Below are positions 1-12,100 of a stretch of DNA of 64,000 nt, piece after piece. The translations under genes were made by a program, and so were the position numbers. Numbering within the stretch: the stretch's first letter is position 1; each line of letters opens with the position of its first letter. The notes below the pieces were generated by a model that was not told the origin of the DNA, made no database searches, and saw nothing but the letters and a program-made list of their open reading frames with translations. The stretch comes from Sphaerolaimus hirsutus. Lineage: Eukaryota > Nematoda > Chromadorea > Monhysterida > Sphaerolaimidae. The stretch lies in the NCBI GenBank assembly GCA_964036195.1, contig OZ038460.1, positions 1,615,504-1,679,503 on the forward strand, written 5' to 3'.

Positions 1-180
1 GCTATCTATTAGCTATAGCTAATAGATAGCTGTCAGAATTGGGGGGGGGGGTATCAGGGGGTAGTAGCCAAAAATTGTGTTTCAAGATAATAGCTGAGCG
101 GCCTCCAGGATAGATAGATAGCTGGCCAATTTTGGGGGGGGGGGCAGCCCTACCCACCCCCCACCCCCTAGGAGACCCCT
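1..180. repeat. Fold-back/GATA-like dispersed repeat
   Basis: The stretch opens with an inverted GCTATCTATTAGC/GCTAATAGATAGC hairpin, followed by G-runs and GATAGATAGATAGC. The same vocabulary (AGCTATCTATCTATCC, TTTTGGCTA, poly-G/C) recurs at about 35600-36070 and 60270-60760 next to Amt exon 1, so it is one dispersed family. No coding signal is visible. Confidence 0.6.
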
Positions 181-234
181 GCATGTTCTCCTTTTTCTTG
201 AACATGGTGAATAATAAACAGCTCTGGTTCGCAG

Positions 235-3200
235 GCTATCTGTGTCTGTTCAACCCGTGCACACCTGGTTACAAGATGTGCATCAATGGGACAAAATCGC
301 AGGACACAGCACACCCAGCTGGCAAGTGCCCCAGCACAGTGGGCACAGGCACCGCTTGCTTCGTGCACCAGGACTGCAGCTCCGGGCAGAGGTGCTGCAG
401 CTCCGTCTGCACAAAGGCGTTGGCAATTGACCCAGCCCCTCAGGTTACCAGGATTTGATGTTGGCAGGTGCTAATACTCTGCCTCAGTTGCTGGATACTT
501 CCCAAAAGCAGGTTTTTGTGATTTGAAAACACATAACATGACATTTAAAAAGCCGGAATTACAGCTCAGCTGCGTTTGACGTGAAATGACGACGTCGTAA
601 AATTGATTACATCAAAATAGACAAAGGTACAGCATTGAAATTTCAGAATTAGATAGTTCTAGTAATTGTGTGTAATGTCCCAAAAAATTTTTATCAAATA
701 ATCATAATTTAAGTAGTTATTAATTTAACGTAAAATTTTTTTTGTGACATAAAATGTTTGACGTGAAATGCTGATGTAGAATGTGCAAATTTTGACGTAA
801 AATTAATAATATTAATAATCATTATTTTCTTAATTTTTTTAGGACATTACACACAATTACTAGAACTATCAAATTCTGAAATTTCAACGCTGTACCTATG
901 TCTATTTTGATGTAATCAATTTCACGACGTCATCATTTCACGTCAAACGCCACTGAGCTGTAATTCCGGCTTAAAGAGAGAGAAAGAGGCAAAAGAAGTG
1001 CATCCAGAAATGAGCAACAACTTTTCCTGTAATTCTTGTGTGCAGGTGACTATGTTGCTTGAGGGTTCACTGAAATCGGGTCTGGCCAACGATGGACGCG
1101 AGTTCAACTCCAGCGTGGGCCTGGTGCAGTCAGCTGGAAAAAATGTGCTTTTTGACACTGGACCTCTGACCTATGCAGCAAATATAATGAGTGCACTTGC
1201 ACAGAATGGACTGGGGCCAGAAGATATAGACACTGTGGTTGGGTCACATGGTGAGTCTTCTGTCATGGAAGTTGTAATGTGGACAAGGCCTTATATTATG
1301 TACATGACAGTTCAAACAGGACCACAGTCCCAGTACATGGTTCGGCAAATTTGTGGTCCTGGACTCCTGGTCCTGTGTAAAAATTCTGGTCCCGGTCCCA
1401 GACCCTGTTGAAAAACTGGTCCTGTTTGAAACCTAGTTGTGCACATATGGTGCACAGGTCCCAGACATATGGTGCACAGGAAGCCACATGATATCATCAG
1501 AGTATGACTCCAACCAAAAAATTCTTTTTGTCCTGACTTGTTGTAAGGTTTAAATGGAACCATGGTCCCGGTGCATGGTTCAGCAAAAAGTCGGAACTGG
1601 GGTGGTCCCAGTCCCCACACCACAGTCCCGGTCCCAGTCCCAGTCCCGACTATTAAAAAAGCCAGTCCCGGTCCTGGTTGCGATCCCGACCACCCAGTTC
1701 TGGTCCCGGTACCGGAATTTTATAATGGTCCCAACATGGGATGGAAAAAAATGTATTTTTCAATGACCTGGGTTGAAAAATTTTTATGAGAGGTTTTTTT
1801 GAAATACTCCCAAATATAGTTACAATGTTATCAACATATACACGTAAATATGCCAGACTAGTAGCAGTACTTATGATGTTATATATGGCAATATAGTGGA
1901 GCCATGTGATACTATTATAAGGTATGATTTCTGCCAAAAAATCTCTTTTTATGTCAACTTGTTACATAATTTTTGTCACTTTTCATCAAATGTTCATGGC
2001 TTCAAGTGAAACTGGACAGTGCTTGAATAATGTTAAAAGAAAAGGTCAGTCAGGAAAAAAGTCCATCTCGGTCTTGATCCTGACCTCCCAGTCCCAGTCC
2101 TGGTCCCAACATGGTTGGGTCCTGGTCCCTGGTCCCGGTCCAAAAAACTGGTCCTGTTTGAACCCTAACTCATTGGTTGTTGGTAATCCTAACGTTTTCG
2201 TACTGCAGAAGTATGTTGAAGTTACATTGGCAGGATCTCATATGTTTACTATACTAAAATATAGCCTCTGTTCACACTAACTAGTTTTCTGCCAGTAGTT
2301 TGCCAGAATGAAGTGTCTGTCAACTACAGTTGATGAAGATTGAAAATACCTCATTGTGGTAGTAACTGAATATGATCAAAAGCTAACTATGAACAGCCAA
2401 TTTGAGTTCACTAGTGCTAGTGTGTCTGGCAAAATTGTGGCTTAATATTACACAGTAGCATGTTTAAAAATAATATGCCATCAAAAGTTAAGCTCAACTA
2501 CTGATTGTGATACAAATAAAACTATGGCTTTAGCTTCTAAAAATATGAATTTCTGAAACATGCAGGTCACGCAGACCATTTTATGAACGTTGGTATTTTC
2601 AAGGATGTTGTTGTGCACTATTTTCAATTTGACATCTTAGGCGCAGTGTCAGTTGCATTGAATAATTTACAATCCATGCTTAATAGTTGTCTTCAAAGAG
2701 CAAAATAATGCAGTTTTACACCAAATGCAATTGCGGCAAACAAGACATACAATTTGTTCAATGACACCAAGCTGGAGGTGCTTGCCACGCCTGGCCACAC
2801 CCCACAAGACTCCTCACTGCTTGTTTACAATGTCACAGGTTAGTCCAAGCCAAGGGTATATTTACCATTCATTAATTGTTCATTGAATTGTTCACTACAC
2901 ATGAAAATCTTTGGTTAGAGTTTACATTCAATTTTTGTTGTGAAAAGTTGAAAATAACTATAGCATGTGAAAACTATAAATGTGAAAATAATAAATCTAT
3001 AGTTTGCAGACATTTCATTGTACAATATTGGAGAGTTAGAATTAACTCATGAATAGAGTGAACACAAACCTTGTGTCCCACCCGGACCTCAAAATTGAAA
3101 GAGAAAAAATATTTAAAGAAAAATGGACATTTAACCATGTTTGTGCATGCCACACCCTATTTATCTACATTTTCAATGTTGCTCATTGCAAGCGAAAGAA

Positions 3201-5975
3201 TTCCATTTAAACTACTTTTGTTTTTTATTTATTTTTTCATTCATTGGCTTTGTTCCAATCCTTAAAATGTTGCGATGCAATAATGCAGAGTTGTTAAAAG
3301 TACCGAACTGTTGTCAAAGTATACGTAAATGTTACAGTATTGATTTTTTACTCACCCCCTGAGTACAGAAAACGTAAAGAAATTTTTTTTACTTTTACTT
3401 ATGAGTAAACATGAGTAAAATACTTTTCCCTCCAGAACACGTATTTTTGAGTATTTTTGGAAAATTTTGGTGAAATTTTTAATGAAAATCACTTGTTTTC
3501 ATACCTTTTTGACGATTTTGACCATCAAATTCACAAGTAAATGTGTTATGTGCAGGGTTGGCAAAATCTCAGAAAAGAATAAAAATAAAATAAAAATAAA
3601 ATGGAAAATTGAAGAATAAAATAAAATAAAATGGAAAATTTCAAAATAAAAATTCGGATTTTTGTACATTTTTTGTAAAATTGTATACAAATTCATATTT
3701 TTGTAAAAATTGTATAAAAATTCATATTTTTTGTAAAATAAAATTTATGTTGTTTATAGTTCAACCTGTCCATTTGCAGAGCTGGGGCAGTCCCAAGCCA
3801 TGTAAAGTGTCAAAATGTCATATGAAATGGAATGGAAAGTGTCAATTTTCATGAAAATGTTTAGTCAAGTGTCAATTGTCATCACAAATATAGATTAAAG
3901 TGGAAACTGTAAAGCAAATTGTATCCAAATTTTTTTTTTGCATCCAAATCGTATCTTTTGTATCCTAATCTTTTCTTTTGTATCCAAATCTTGTTGTTTT
4001 TGTAACCAAATCTTATGTGAACATATGGATACAAAAACATAAGATTTAGATACCAAAATATAAGGTTTGGATACCAAAACATAAGATTCAGATACACAAC
4101 TTACACTCTGCATGACATTTGCCATGACAATTATACTTTGCTTGACATTTGAGATGCCAATTGACTATTTACTACATTTGTCATGACAATTGACACTTTG
4201 CATGATGTTTTACAAATGCGCCCAGCACACTCCAGTAATCCTTCTACTGAAAATGCAAACCATTCTTATCGATCATTGTAACTTTACACTTGCAACTAGC
4301 TAACAATACCTAGTGCATGCAACTTTTGCAAAGTAATGGAAAAATTTGTCACACGTTTTTCATGTTCAGGTCTGATTATCACATTTTTCTGACCTTGCAT
4401 GCAAGATTCTGATTTTTTTTGTAAATTTTCTGTAAAATTTTTGTAAAATTTTTGTAAAATGGTCCATTTTATTTTTTTATTATTATTTGGAATAAAATAA
4501 AATAAAATAAAATGAAACAAGAATAAAATAAAAATAAAATACATTTTTATACAATTTTTATACAATTTGTATACAAATGATTTTTATAAAACCAACCCTG
4601 GTTATGTGCCTATTTTTAGAATTTCCTATTTTTCTCTTTTTCTCCCCCTTTTTCTCCATCTACCGTAAATGCTCTATTAGGACAACCCCCCTCCAAAAAA
4701 GCGACCTCTCCAATAGTACGACCCCCTTTGGCACATTTTGTGAGTATAGAGCGACCCTCTCCAATAATGCGACCCCCTCCAATAATGCGACCCCCAAAGA
4801 AAACAAAAAATGGACGTAAGAAAATAATGTCGCAATCTTCGTACACCGCTAATTCGGAGGACAAGGTGGCCACCAGTTCACCAGAGCCAGTGGGCAATTC
4901 ACAATGGTATATTTTTTACTTATGCTATATTACAAGGGCAATATTTCTTTACAATGCCATGCAGTTAAGTTGTTCAGGTGTTGAAAAATACAGTGCGACC
5001 CTTTCCAATAAAGCGACCCCCCCAATAATGTGACCCCCAACAACGTGCTGAAAACAATAAACCGACAGTCGCCTTATTGGAGCATTTATGGTATGCCTTG
5101 AAAAAGCGTATAAAAAGCCTATCTGAAATATGTATTCTGTACTCAAGTACTTTCAAAAAGTGTGTGTAAAAGCGAGTACAGCTACTTTTTCAAAGTATAC
5201 GTAAACGTATTTACTCAGTACTCGAGTATACATACTTTTTGAGTAAACATAAATACGTTTGAACAACTATGCAATAATGACATTCTGCACCATCCAGTAG
5301 AGAGATTGATGGAATTGTTTGTAGGGTGATATGTCTGCGACTACACCAAACAGAGCCCTGTAAGCAAAATGTTACAAAAAGACTACCTGTGAATTGCCAA
5401 AAGTACCAAGAAAACATTCAAATGTTTCTATGGGCTTGTTTTTCCACCTAAACATTAGCATTTATAAGGATATAAGTTGCACTTTTGCATTAAAATATGT
5501 TCAAATGCATCACAAAAAATTTCTGAGTGTGGTGTGCCAAACATACAATAGAAAGTTTTGCTTGCATCAAGATTTGGCAGTAATCATCTCAAACATTTGG
5601 ACAGAAATGAATCATAGTCATATTCTCTGAACCCTAGCTAGCAGCAGTTGCATATAATATTCATTCATAGTGGGTGAACCTCAGCTAAACAAATGACACC
5701 AAAACACAGGCAAAGGCACAGTGGGTCTAGTGGGAGACACATTCCTTTTTAGTGATGACTACAAAATACCACTGAACCCAGTAAGTCACTATTCACAAAA
5801 TTTGAACTTGATTTCTTCATATTACTAATGAGCATAATTAAAATTGCAGGCAACTGCCCAGTATGCGAATAGCCGCAAGCTGGTTGGTTGTGTGGCGGAC
5901 TGGATTGTGCCGGGCCATGGGCCAATTTTCCAAGTGACCCCTGACCACAGGAAAGGATACAATTGCACTACATGA
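235..5975 (+). CDS. Secreted MBLAC1-like metallo-hydrolase, copy A (5' exons outside window)
   Basis: Six exons are visible: 235-443, 1046-1250, 2566-2647, 2714-2838, 5710-5780 and 5850-5975 (stop 5973-5975). Exon lengths and phases are identical to copy B at 9120-12352, so exons 1-3 (signal peptide, His/Gly-rich segment, first cysteines) should lie left of the window. The first visible exon encodes the Cys-rich, WAP-like part (FVHQDCSSGQRCCSSVC). The rest is a metallo-beta-lactamase fold with all metal-binding motifs: GSHGHADH across the 1250/2566 junction, TPGHTPQD, VGDTF and VPGHG. All introns read GT-AG, although the first donor (GTTACC) is weak; retaining that intron would stop translation four codons later. 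The family resemblance is to MBLAC1, a hydrolase that is normally not secreted. No frameshift or stop is seen, so the copy looks intact where visible. The substrate is unknown. Confidence 0.85.
551..972. mobile_element. MITE with TGACGTGAAATG subrepeats in intron of copy A
   Basis: The ends are inverted: AAGCCGGAATTACAGCTCAG at the left, and at the right the reverse complement of the same sequence. Inside are further inverted arms carrying GACGTGAAATGACGACGTC and CATTTCACGTCA. The corresponding intron of copy B lacks it. A related element with the same start (GCGGGAATTAGAGCTCAGCG) and the same subrepeat lies at about 20668-21031 inside an Amt intron. No transposase is present, so it is non-autonomous. 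Confidence 0.7.
1310..1433. mobile_element. GTTCAAACGGGACC-family MITE
   Basis: The ends are inverted GTTCAAACAGGACCACAGTC and GGTCCTGTTTGAAACC. The element sits in the intron before the HADH-motif exon of copy A. A counterpart is at the equivalent place in copy B (11061-11178), so the insertion predates the gene duplication. The best preserved copy is at 58071-58230. Confidence 0.65.
1547..2169. mobile_element. Larger GTTCAAACGGGACC-family element
   Basis: It starts with a GGAACCATGGTCCCGGTGCA-type end and finishes with GGTCCTGTTTGAACCCTAA. Inner GTCCCGGTCCCAGTCCC runs flank an AT-rich core. It lies in the same intron of copy A as the shorter family member at 1310. Confidence 0.5.
3553..4600. 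mobile_element. hAT-type element, CAGGGTTGG family, nested
   Basis: The termini are CAGGGTTGGC and AACCAACCCTG, flanked by the exact 8-bp repeat GTTATGTG (3545-3552 and 4601-4608). The interior is A-rich (AAAATAAAATAAA) and contains a fold-back core with ATCCAAATCTTATG repeats and a GGGGCAGTCCC-start palindromic element (about 3779-4222). The same family in the opposite orientation forms the 1.9-kb insertion at 29984-31882. Confidence 0.8.
4661..5093. mobile_element. TACCGTAAATGCTC fold-back element, nested
   Basis: The ends are TACCGTAAATGCTCTATTAG and AGCATTTATGGTA. Internal subterminal runs carry GCGACCCCCTCCAATAATGC. It belongs to a large class of elements with ends of the type TACCGTA-TTTNCTCG that recurs through the window. 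Short frames across it are shadows of the repeat. Confidence 0.6.
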
Positions 5976-7569
5976 TAACTGATCATCTTGACTGATTAGA
6001 TGACTATGGCAAAAACATTTGGTGGTGATTCTTCTGTTGTTTTGTAAAATTCATTATATTTAATATATATCTACTATTTAAAGTGCATTGCTGTGAGTAC
6101 AGTGTTTATAATGAATGTATGTATTAATCAATAGAAACAATTAATTATATGATAAATTATTGCCTAGTGCCTGGTAAATCACAGTGAATCACAGTGCCTA
6201 GCGAATTTGAATTGAGGTAATGGTGCCCATTACTCACCAGCAAGTATGTTAAGTGTTGTGTTCTTGCATGTGGTTGGTGCAGTTACTTCGTTAACTTCAC
6301 GTTTCCCCCCATGGACTTCTTCCCCCCGTGGTGTGAAGCATTAGCGTTATGTCCGTGCGGACATAACGCTAATGGAACACGACAAAACGCTAATGCAACA
6401 CGACAAAACGCTCATGCAACACGGACAAAACGCTAATACAACACACTCTGGGGGAAGTTGTCCACGGGGGAAAAGTACCTGGAATCCAGTTACTTTGGTT
6501 GGATGCAGCTGAGAATTTGTGACGTGGATCACCAAGTGACTTCTTCTAACCCAGCTGTGACAGTCAGGCTGATTTTACAATAATGAGAAAGTTGTATTAT
6601 TAGTTATATTCAGTAGAAATGCAGTGATCAGTGCAGAAAGTATATGGTAGTTGAACCCATTTTAAACCAGCTCATGTTTGAAGATAACATGTAGCCAGAT
6701 GTTACATGCCAGTATAAGTATGAGCCCCAATTTAGTGGTTTGGACTAGTCAAAATCAGTGTGAAAACAATCCTGAAGTGTGAATGTCAAGAAGCAGAGCT
6801 GGCTAAACAAGCATCAGATATCAAGCAACTAAACCCCTACCAGCCACTTAATGTGTGATACAATTTCTCTTGTTTTATTACCTGACTTTATGGAAGACTG
6901 AATAAATGATACCTGAGCATTTTTGGGATGAGAAAGCACTGAATGTAGAAACCTGAACCTTGTCACTAGTACCAAATATCACTACATGTATGCCAAACCC
7001 ATCATATTTATCAACAAATAGAAACACTTCATCTCACCATCACAAGTCCTTGGGCTAGGATTCCATTAGTGGTTCTGCATTGCATAGTTTGGCATCAAAA
7101 ACATAATGGGTAATGGAGACTAGGTAACCAATCAATATCCTCAGCTTCACCATTTTCCCAGCGCTTTTCCCTCACTAAATGTGAGCACAAATATTTTGCA
7201 AAAAAACTTCTCTTGGGCCAGGAGGTAAAAAATAATCTGTGGGATGACTACTAAACTATGTAGCATTTACTTGGTGTCAGTATTCAGTAAACAATTCAGT
7301 ATCACAGATTGGTTAACCAAATTCAATGAATGGACAATATCTAGTAATTTAGGATCACTGGTAAAAGAGTGCTCACTTTGTATGATCTCACGCAGTGGAG
7401 AGTAAACCCTAAACCCTAAACCAGTGGTGACAAATAGCAGCACCTAGTTATATACCCAAAACCAAACAGTACAAAAACACCAAAACACAAACAGAGATAC
7501 TTATATTCTGTTTGTTTTTTTGCTATCAAGCTCACCTGGAATAAGTGCATCAGTCAAAATTCAAAAAGC
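5976..7569. other. Intergenic region after copy A
   Basis: No gene is recognised here. At about 6290-6500 a small fold-back segment has CCCCCCATGGACTTC facing GTCCACGGGGGAAAA, with a hairpin GCGTTATGTCCG/CGGACATAACGC and four imperfect AAACGCTAATGCAACACGAC units between. Three CCCTAAA units occur at about 7404-7422, too short to call telomeric. The rest looks like ordinary AT-rich intergenic DNA. Confidence 0.4.
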
Positions 7570-7895
7570 CTCCAATATAAGGTATACTTTATATTGATTT
7601 TGTCAGCTTTTTTCAGTGTTTTGATATGCCTTATATTAGAGGGTACCTTATATTAGAGGTATACCTTATATTGTTTTTGCCAGATTTTGCAAACATATAA
7701 TCAACAGTGAATGACAACGCAATTATTTTCAAACTGGAATGGAACAAAATGGTAAACCGGGCCTAATGAAGTTGACACAGAGTTGTCTGAGTGACCTGCA
7801 GCACCATTTTCATCGTTGCCCCCCATGTTTGGCAATGGTTGTTACAATTTTTATGTTTTGGCACAGAGCCAGCTGTGTCTTATATTAGAGATATA
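7570..7895. repeat. TTATATTAGAGGTA repeat element
   Basis: Iterated AGGTATACCTTATATTG and TTATATTAGAGGTA motifs in both orientations match the better preserved element at 32434-32890. Its right end abuts the copy C gene fragment at 7904. Confidence 0.5.
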
Positions 7896-7903
7896 CCACT
7901 AAC

Positions 7904-8054
7904 TTGGATATGACATCTTAGGCACAGTGTCAGTTGCTTTGACTAATTCACAATCCACACTTCCAAAATCCACAATCCAAAATGATGCTGTTTTACACCA
8001 AATGCAACTGCGGCAAACAAAACATACTATTTGTTCAATGGCACCAAGCTGGAG
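7904..8054 (+). pseudogene. Fragment of a third MBLAC1-like copy
   Basis: Sequence matching the end of the HADH exon (GYDILG), the following short intron with its GTCAGT donor, and the start of the next exon (TPNATAANKTY) is present. It breaks off at the codons for KLEE, just before the TPGH motif. Nothing resembling the other exons is found around it. It lies between copies A and B, so it is probably a remnant of a tandem duplication; no product is expected. Confidence 0.8.
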
Positions 8055-8128
8055 GAGATTTAATTCTCGTGTAATGCGCCCTACGTGCACCTAATGCACC
8101 CAAAAGCAGACAGCCACCCTACAGATTA

Positions 8129-8530
8129 TTACTGTATTTCCTCGAAATACCCCCAGGGGGTTTATTTTTTCAGAGTGAGAATTTTGAGGGGGGTTAAACG
8201 AGGGGGGTATTTTGAGGGGGGTGGGAGGTATTACGAGGGGGGGGGGTATTTCGAGGGGGGTTTGATTTCGCGAAATTTTTTTTAAATTCCAGTACTAAAT
8301 TGTTGTTTGTAACGTGCACAGACATAGAAAAATGCAACAAAAACGGCCATGTATAAGACTCTATAGACTTATATTTATACGTACCTAGACGGTATAAACC
8401 ATGTTCTAACTAGTGATGGAATGGCGCCATGGCGCTGGTGCCCTTTAATGGCGCCAGAGGGCACCAGCGCCATGGCGCCATTGGCTCTTGGCGCCCGTTT
8501 CTGTGGCACCATTATTTTGAATGGCGCAAT
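8129..8530. repeat. Half fold-back element and GGCGCC palindromes
   Basis: The TACTGTATTTCCTCGAAATA end and GGGGGGTATTTCGAGG runs belong to the dispersed TACCGTATTTCCTCG family, but no right end is seen. At 8412-8530 TAGTGATGGAATGGCGCC starts a run of GGCGCCATGGCGC palindromes. This resembles the end of a TAGTGATG-type hAT element; a complete relative is at 40695-41628. Confidence 0.45.
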
Positions 8531-9015
8531 GCAATCAAGTCAACGCAAGTTTCAACTAGTGTGTGGGTCCCCAATAGCGACCATTTGCGGTCACTGAGTT
8601 GGATTATGCGGCCATTATCGGTGACGCAAACAGAAATCATGCGTCTTTAAACTTGTTGGTATGAAACGCAAGCAACTTGGACGCGTGCCAAGTTTAAGTG
8701 TTCCCACTCGTACAAAAACCCCTGTAGAACAATAACTTCCAAAAAGTCCGCCGAGTTGACAATAAATGAACTGTCAAGAGCAACGCAGATTTTTGAAGCA
8801 TCATTTAGTGACAGCATAGCATGGAAAATTTAACAAATCAAAATGCATAAAAGAATTGAGCAAACAAACATACTGCCTAACTGTATTGGAACAGCTGATT
8901 TGCTGCAAAATCATCTGACATGTTCTTGCTGAAGGCAGAGCATTTGCTTTGCACTGAACTAGCATGCTGATCAAACAAAGTGAAATTTTATCCAGGAAAC
9001 ACACATTGTGAACCA

Positions 9016-9023
9016 TATAAAAG
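9016..9023 (+). promoter_or_regulatory. TATA box of MBLAC1-like copy B
   Basis: TATAAAAG lies 97 bp upstream of the ATG at 9120, a plausible spacing for a start site near 9045-9055 and a short 5' UTR. No competing TATA motif or ATG lies between. This is inferred from sequence only. Confidence 0.5.
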
Positions 9024-9119
9024 GACACCCATTTATTCAATCAAACATTCAATTTCAATTGATTGAACAAAAGGCTGATTTGTGCAAAAAACATTGGATT
9101 TGGATACACACACTTCAAA

Positions 9120-12100
9120 ATGCAGCTCTTCCTGATATTGGCAATCTTTGTAGTGACATGCAGCCAGGCAATGGCATTTGGTAGGTTTTGGTAGGCATTT
9201 GAAGGATAAGAAGTGGCCTAGGTTCCAACCAATTTTCTGGGGGACACAGAATAGGGTTATCGATTTCTTGCTGGAGATGTTTTGAAAGTTATTGGTAATT
9301 GTTTCAAATATGACAAATGTAACCCTTAAAAAGTTGAAAATGACACTGAAAGGATTTGTAAAATGGTGGAAAACGTATGATCAATCCTAGACGCCAGAGC
9401 TAATTTTATAAACTGAGTTATCAACATTTAGAAAGATTTATCAACCTCAAACCTATCAAACCTCAAATGATCTCTCCATCCATTTTTACCTGAAATTATT
9501 GAATAACTCACCTATTGGCGGCTGGCGCACCGCACACTTCAAAGTGTAATGGGAAGTTCGGACGATTTTTGCATGGGTGTAATTCAATGGCCGAATTAAA
9601 AAGAGGGTGGAATTAAAAATCGTCCGAACCGACCCAAATTTCAGTAGTTTTTTAGATGTGTCGTAAATAAAATCGTCCGAACTGACTTTATACATCTGCC
9701 CGGGCGGAAATTGAAACGTTGGGACACGATCGATACACTTTGCAGTGTGCAGTGCACCTTTGTTTACGTTTTCACTTCTGAATGAATATTCGATTACCCT
9801 GACATAGATTGCTCAAAGGTCACGTCATTGTTACAGACAAACGAAGGTTCGGCTTTGGTGGTCACCATGCGCATGGCGGACATGGCCATGGCGGTGGAGG
9901 ACACAGGCCAAGGTAAATATACATTTTTTCTGGATTTTAATTAGCACACAAGTCAGAAAACATTGAATTTTTGTGCAATGCTAATGCAATACCAGTGTTG
10001 GCTATGTGATATTCATGTAAATATGTTGGTAAATCAAACCCAAAACTTCCAGATAGAGTAATTTAATTTAATTTAATTAAAGGTAGAGCGGATCAACGTA
10101 CAAGCAATTTTACTCATACATAAGGGACAGCCAAGATTAGGTCTGGTCCTTCCGCACAGGATACAGTAAAATGACAGTGAAATGAATAAAATTACATTAA
10201 TAGCAAGGTGCAAAGTTGTATCATAAAATTCACTCTGTCAGACCACCATTCTGGGGTCAGAACCAAAACCAAACTGCCGCCAAGGACGACTGCACAGCGA
10301 GGGTGTTGCAGCGCCAACAATGTGACTTCAACCACCCCTGCCCAACTGGTCAGTAAACAGCAGCAATGTTGTGAACCATTTTTCTACATGTTTTCAGTTT
10401 TGAAAATGGCAAACCATAGTTCTGGTTTGCAGGCTATCTGTGTCTGTTCAACCCGTGCACACCAGGTTACAAGATGTGCATCAATGGGACCAAGTCGCAG
10501 GACACAGCACACCCAGCTGGCAAGTGCCCCAGCACAGTGGGCACAGGCACCGCTTGCTTCGTGCACCAGGACTGCAGCTCCGGGCAGAGGTGCTGCAGCT
10601 CCGTGTGCACCAAGGCGTTGGCCATTGACCCAGCCCCTCAGGTCACTAGGATTTGATGTTAATTGAAAGTCATAAATGCTGTGCTTTATTCAGCTGTTGA
10701 ATAGTGATACTTTTTAAAACAATGCTTTCATATTCATTTATAGAATAGTCAATAAAGCATCTGTAGAAACATGCTATTTACATGTTGTGCAATTCTCGTG
10801 TGCAGGTGACCGTGTTGCTCGATGGTGCCCTGAAGACAGGTCTGGCCAACAATGCCCTCGAGTTCAACTCCAGCGTGGGCCTGGTGCAGTCTGCGGGCAA
10901 GAATGTGCTCTTCGACACTGGTGATCTGACACATGCACCAGACCTGATGGATGCACTTGCGCAGAATGGACTGGGGCCTGAAGATATTGACACAGTGCTG
11001 GGGTCACATGGTCAGTCTTTGGTGATGGAAGTTGTAATGTGGACATATACAGTGGACATTGGGTTTTAACAGGACCACAGTCCCAGTACACGGTTTGGCA
11101 AGTACATGGTCCTGTCTTGAGAAAAAAAATCTGGTCCCAGTCCTCGACCCTGTTCAAAAACCGGTCCTGTTTGAACCCCAGTGGACATAGAGTGCACGTA
11201 AAGCCACATGATATCAGTGGAGTTTGAATCCAGCCAAATAATCTATGTTTTTGTGGTGACTTGTCAGTATATTGCCAGTAATCAAATGTTTATAATTTCA
11301 ACAAGTGAAATTGGAGATTTCTGAAACATGCAGGTCATGCAGACCATTTTGCTAACATTGGTATTTTCAAGGATATTGTTGTACACTATTTTGGATTTGA
11401 CATCTTAGGCGCAGTGTCAGTTGCATTGAATAATTTACAATCCATGCTTAACAATTGTTTTCAATGAGCAAAATGATGCAGTTTTACACCAAATGCAATT
11501 GCGGCAAACAAGACATACAATTTGTTCAATGACACCAAGCTGGAGGTGCTTGCCACGCCTGGCCACACCCCACAAGACAACTCTCTGCTTGTGTACAATG
11601 TCACAGGTAAGTTCATCATAGAGTAGAATAAATTCATCATATTTTTGTTGGAAGATGCACCACACACTGGAATTTTTCCCATACACTCAAATGCTTTTAG
11701 GTGCAGAACTACAAATGTGAAAATAATCAATCTATCAAACAGAAATCTCTAAAATGAAAAAAAGTTAGGCCTACATGTGAACTGCTTAAAGGACCAGGAC
11801 TTTGTAAAATTTTTCTTTGTGATGGGCTGAAAATTAGACTTTGTTAGGATATATAAGTTCTACATGCAAAAAAAACATTAGAATGCATACCTCAAATGCA
11901 TTTCAGTGTGTGGTGTGCCAAACATACAATTAAAGGTTTTGCTTGCATAAGGATTGAGCAGGATAAGGATAACTGATAATTGACAGAAACAGGTCATAGT
12001 CATATCCTCTGAACCCTAGTAGCAGTTGCATATCATTTTTACTCATCATGGGCAATCCTCAGCAAAACAAATGACACTCAAATGCAGGCAAAGGCACAGT

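Larger units (their letters stand above)
3286..5271. mobile_element. hAT-type element with 8-bp TSD (hosts nested insertions)
   Basis: The termini are CAGAGTTG and CAACTATG, with the exact 8-bp duplication CAATAATG at 3278-3285 and 5272-5279. Subterminal repeats of the GTATACGTAAACGTATTTAC type mark both ends. It lies in the 2839-5709 intron of copy A. It is interrupted by the hAT element at 3553-4600 and a fold-back element at 4661-5093. No transposase is visible. The same family occurs at 14857, 31021, 40175 and 59545. Confidence 0.8.

Noticed and set aside
132..474. Several overlapping frames around the first visible exon of copy A
   Set aside because: They are other frames of the same exon. 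Only the frame with CCSSVC matches copy B and its splice phases.
7402..7422. Three CCCTAAA units as telomeric repeat
   Set aside because: Too short and isolated in ordinary sequence.
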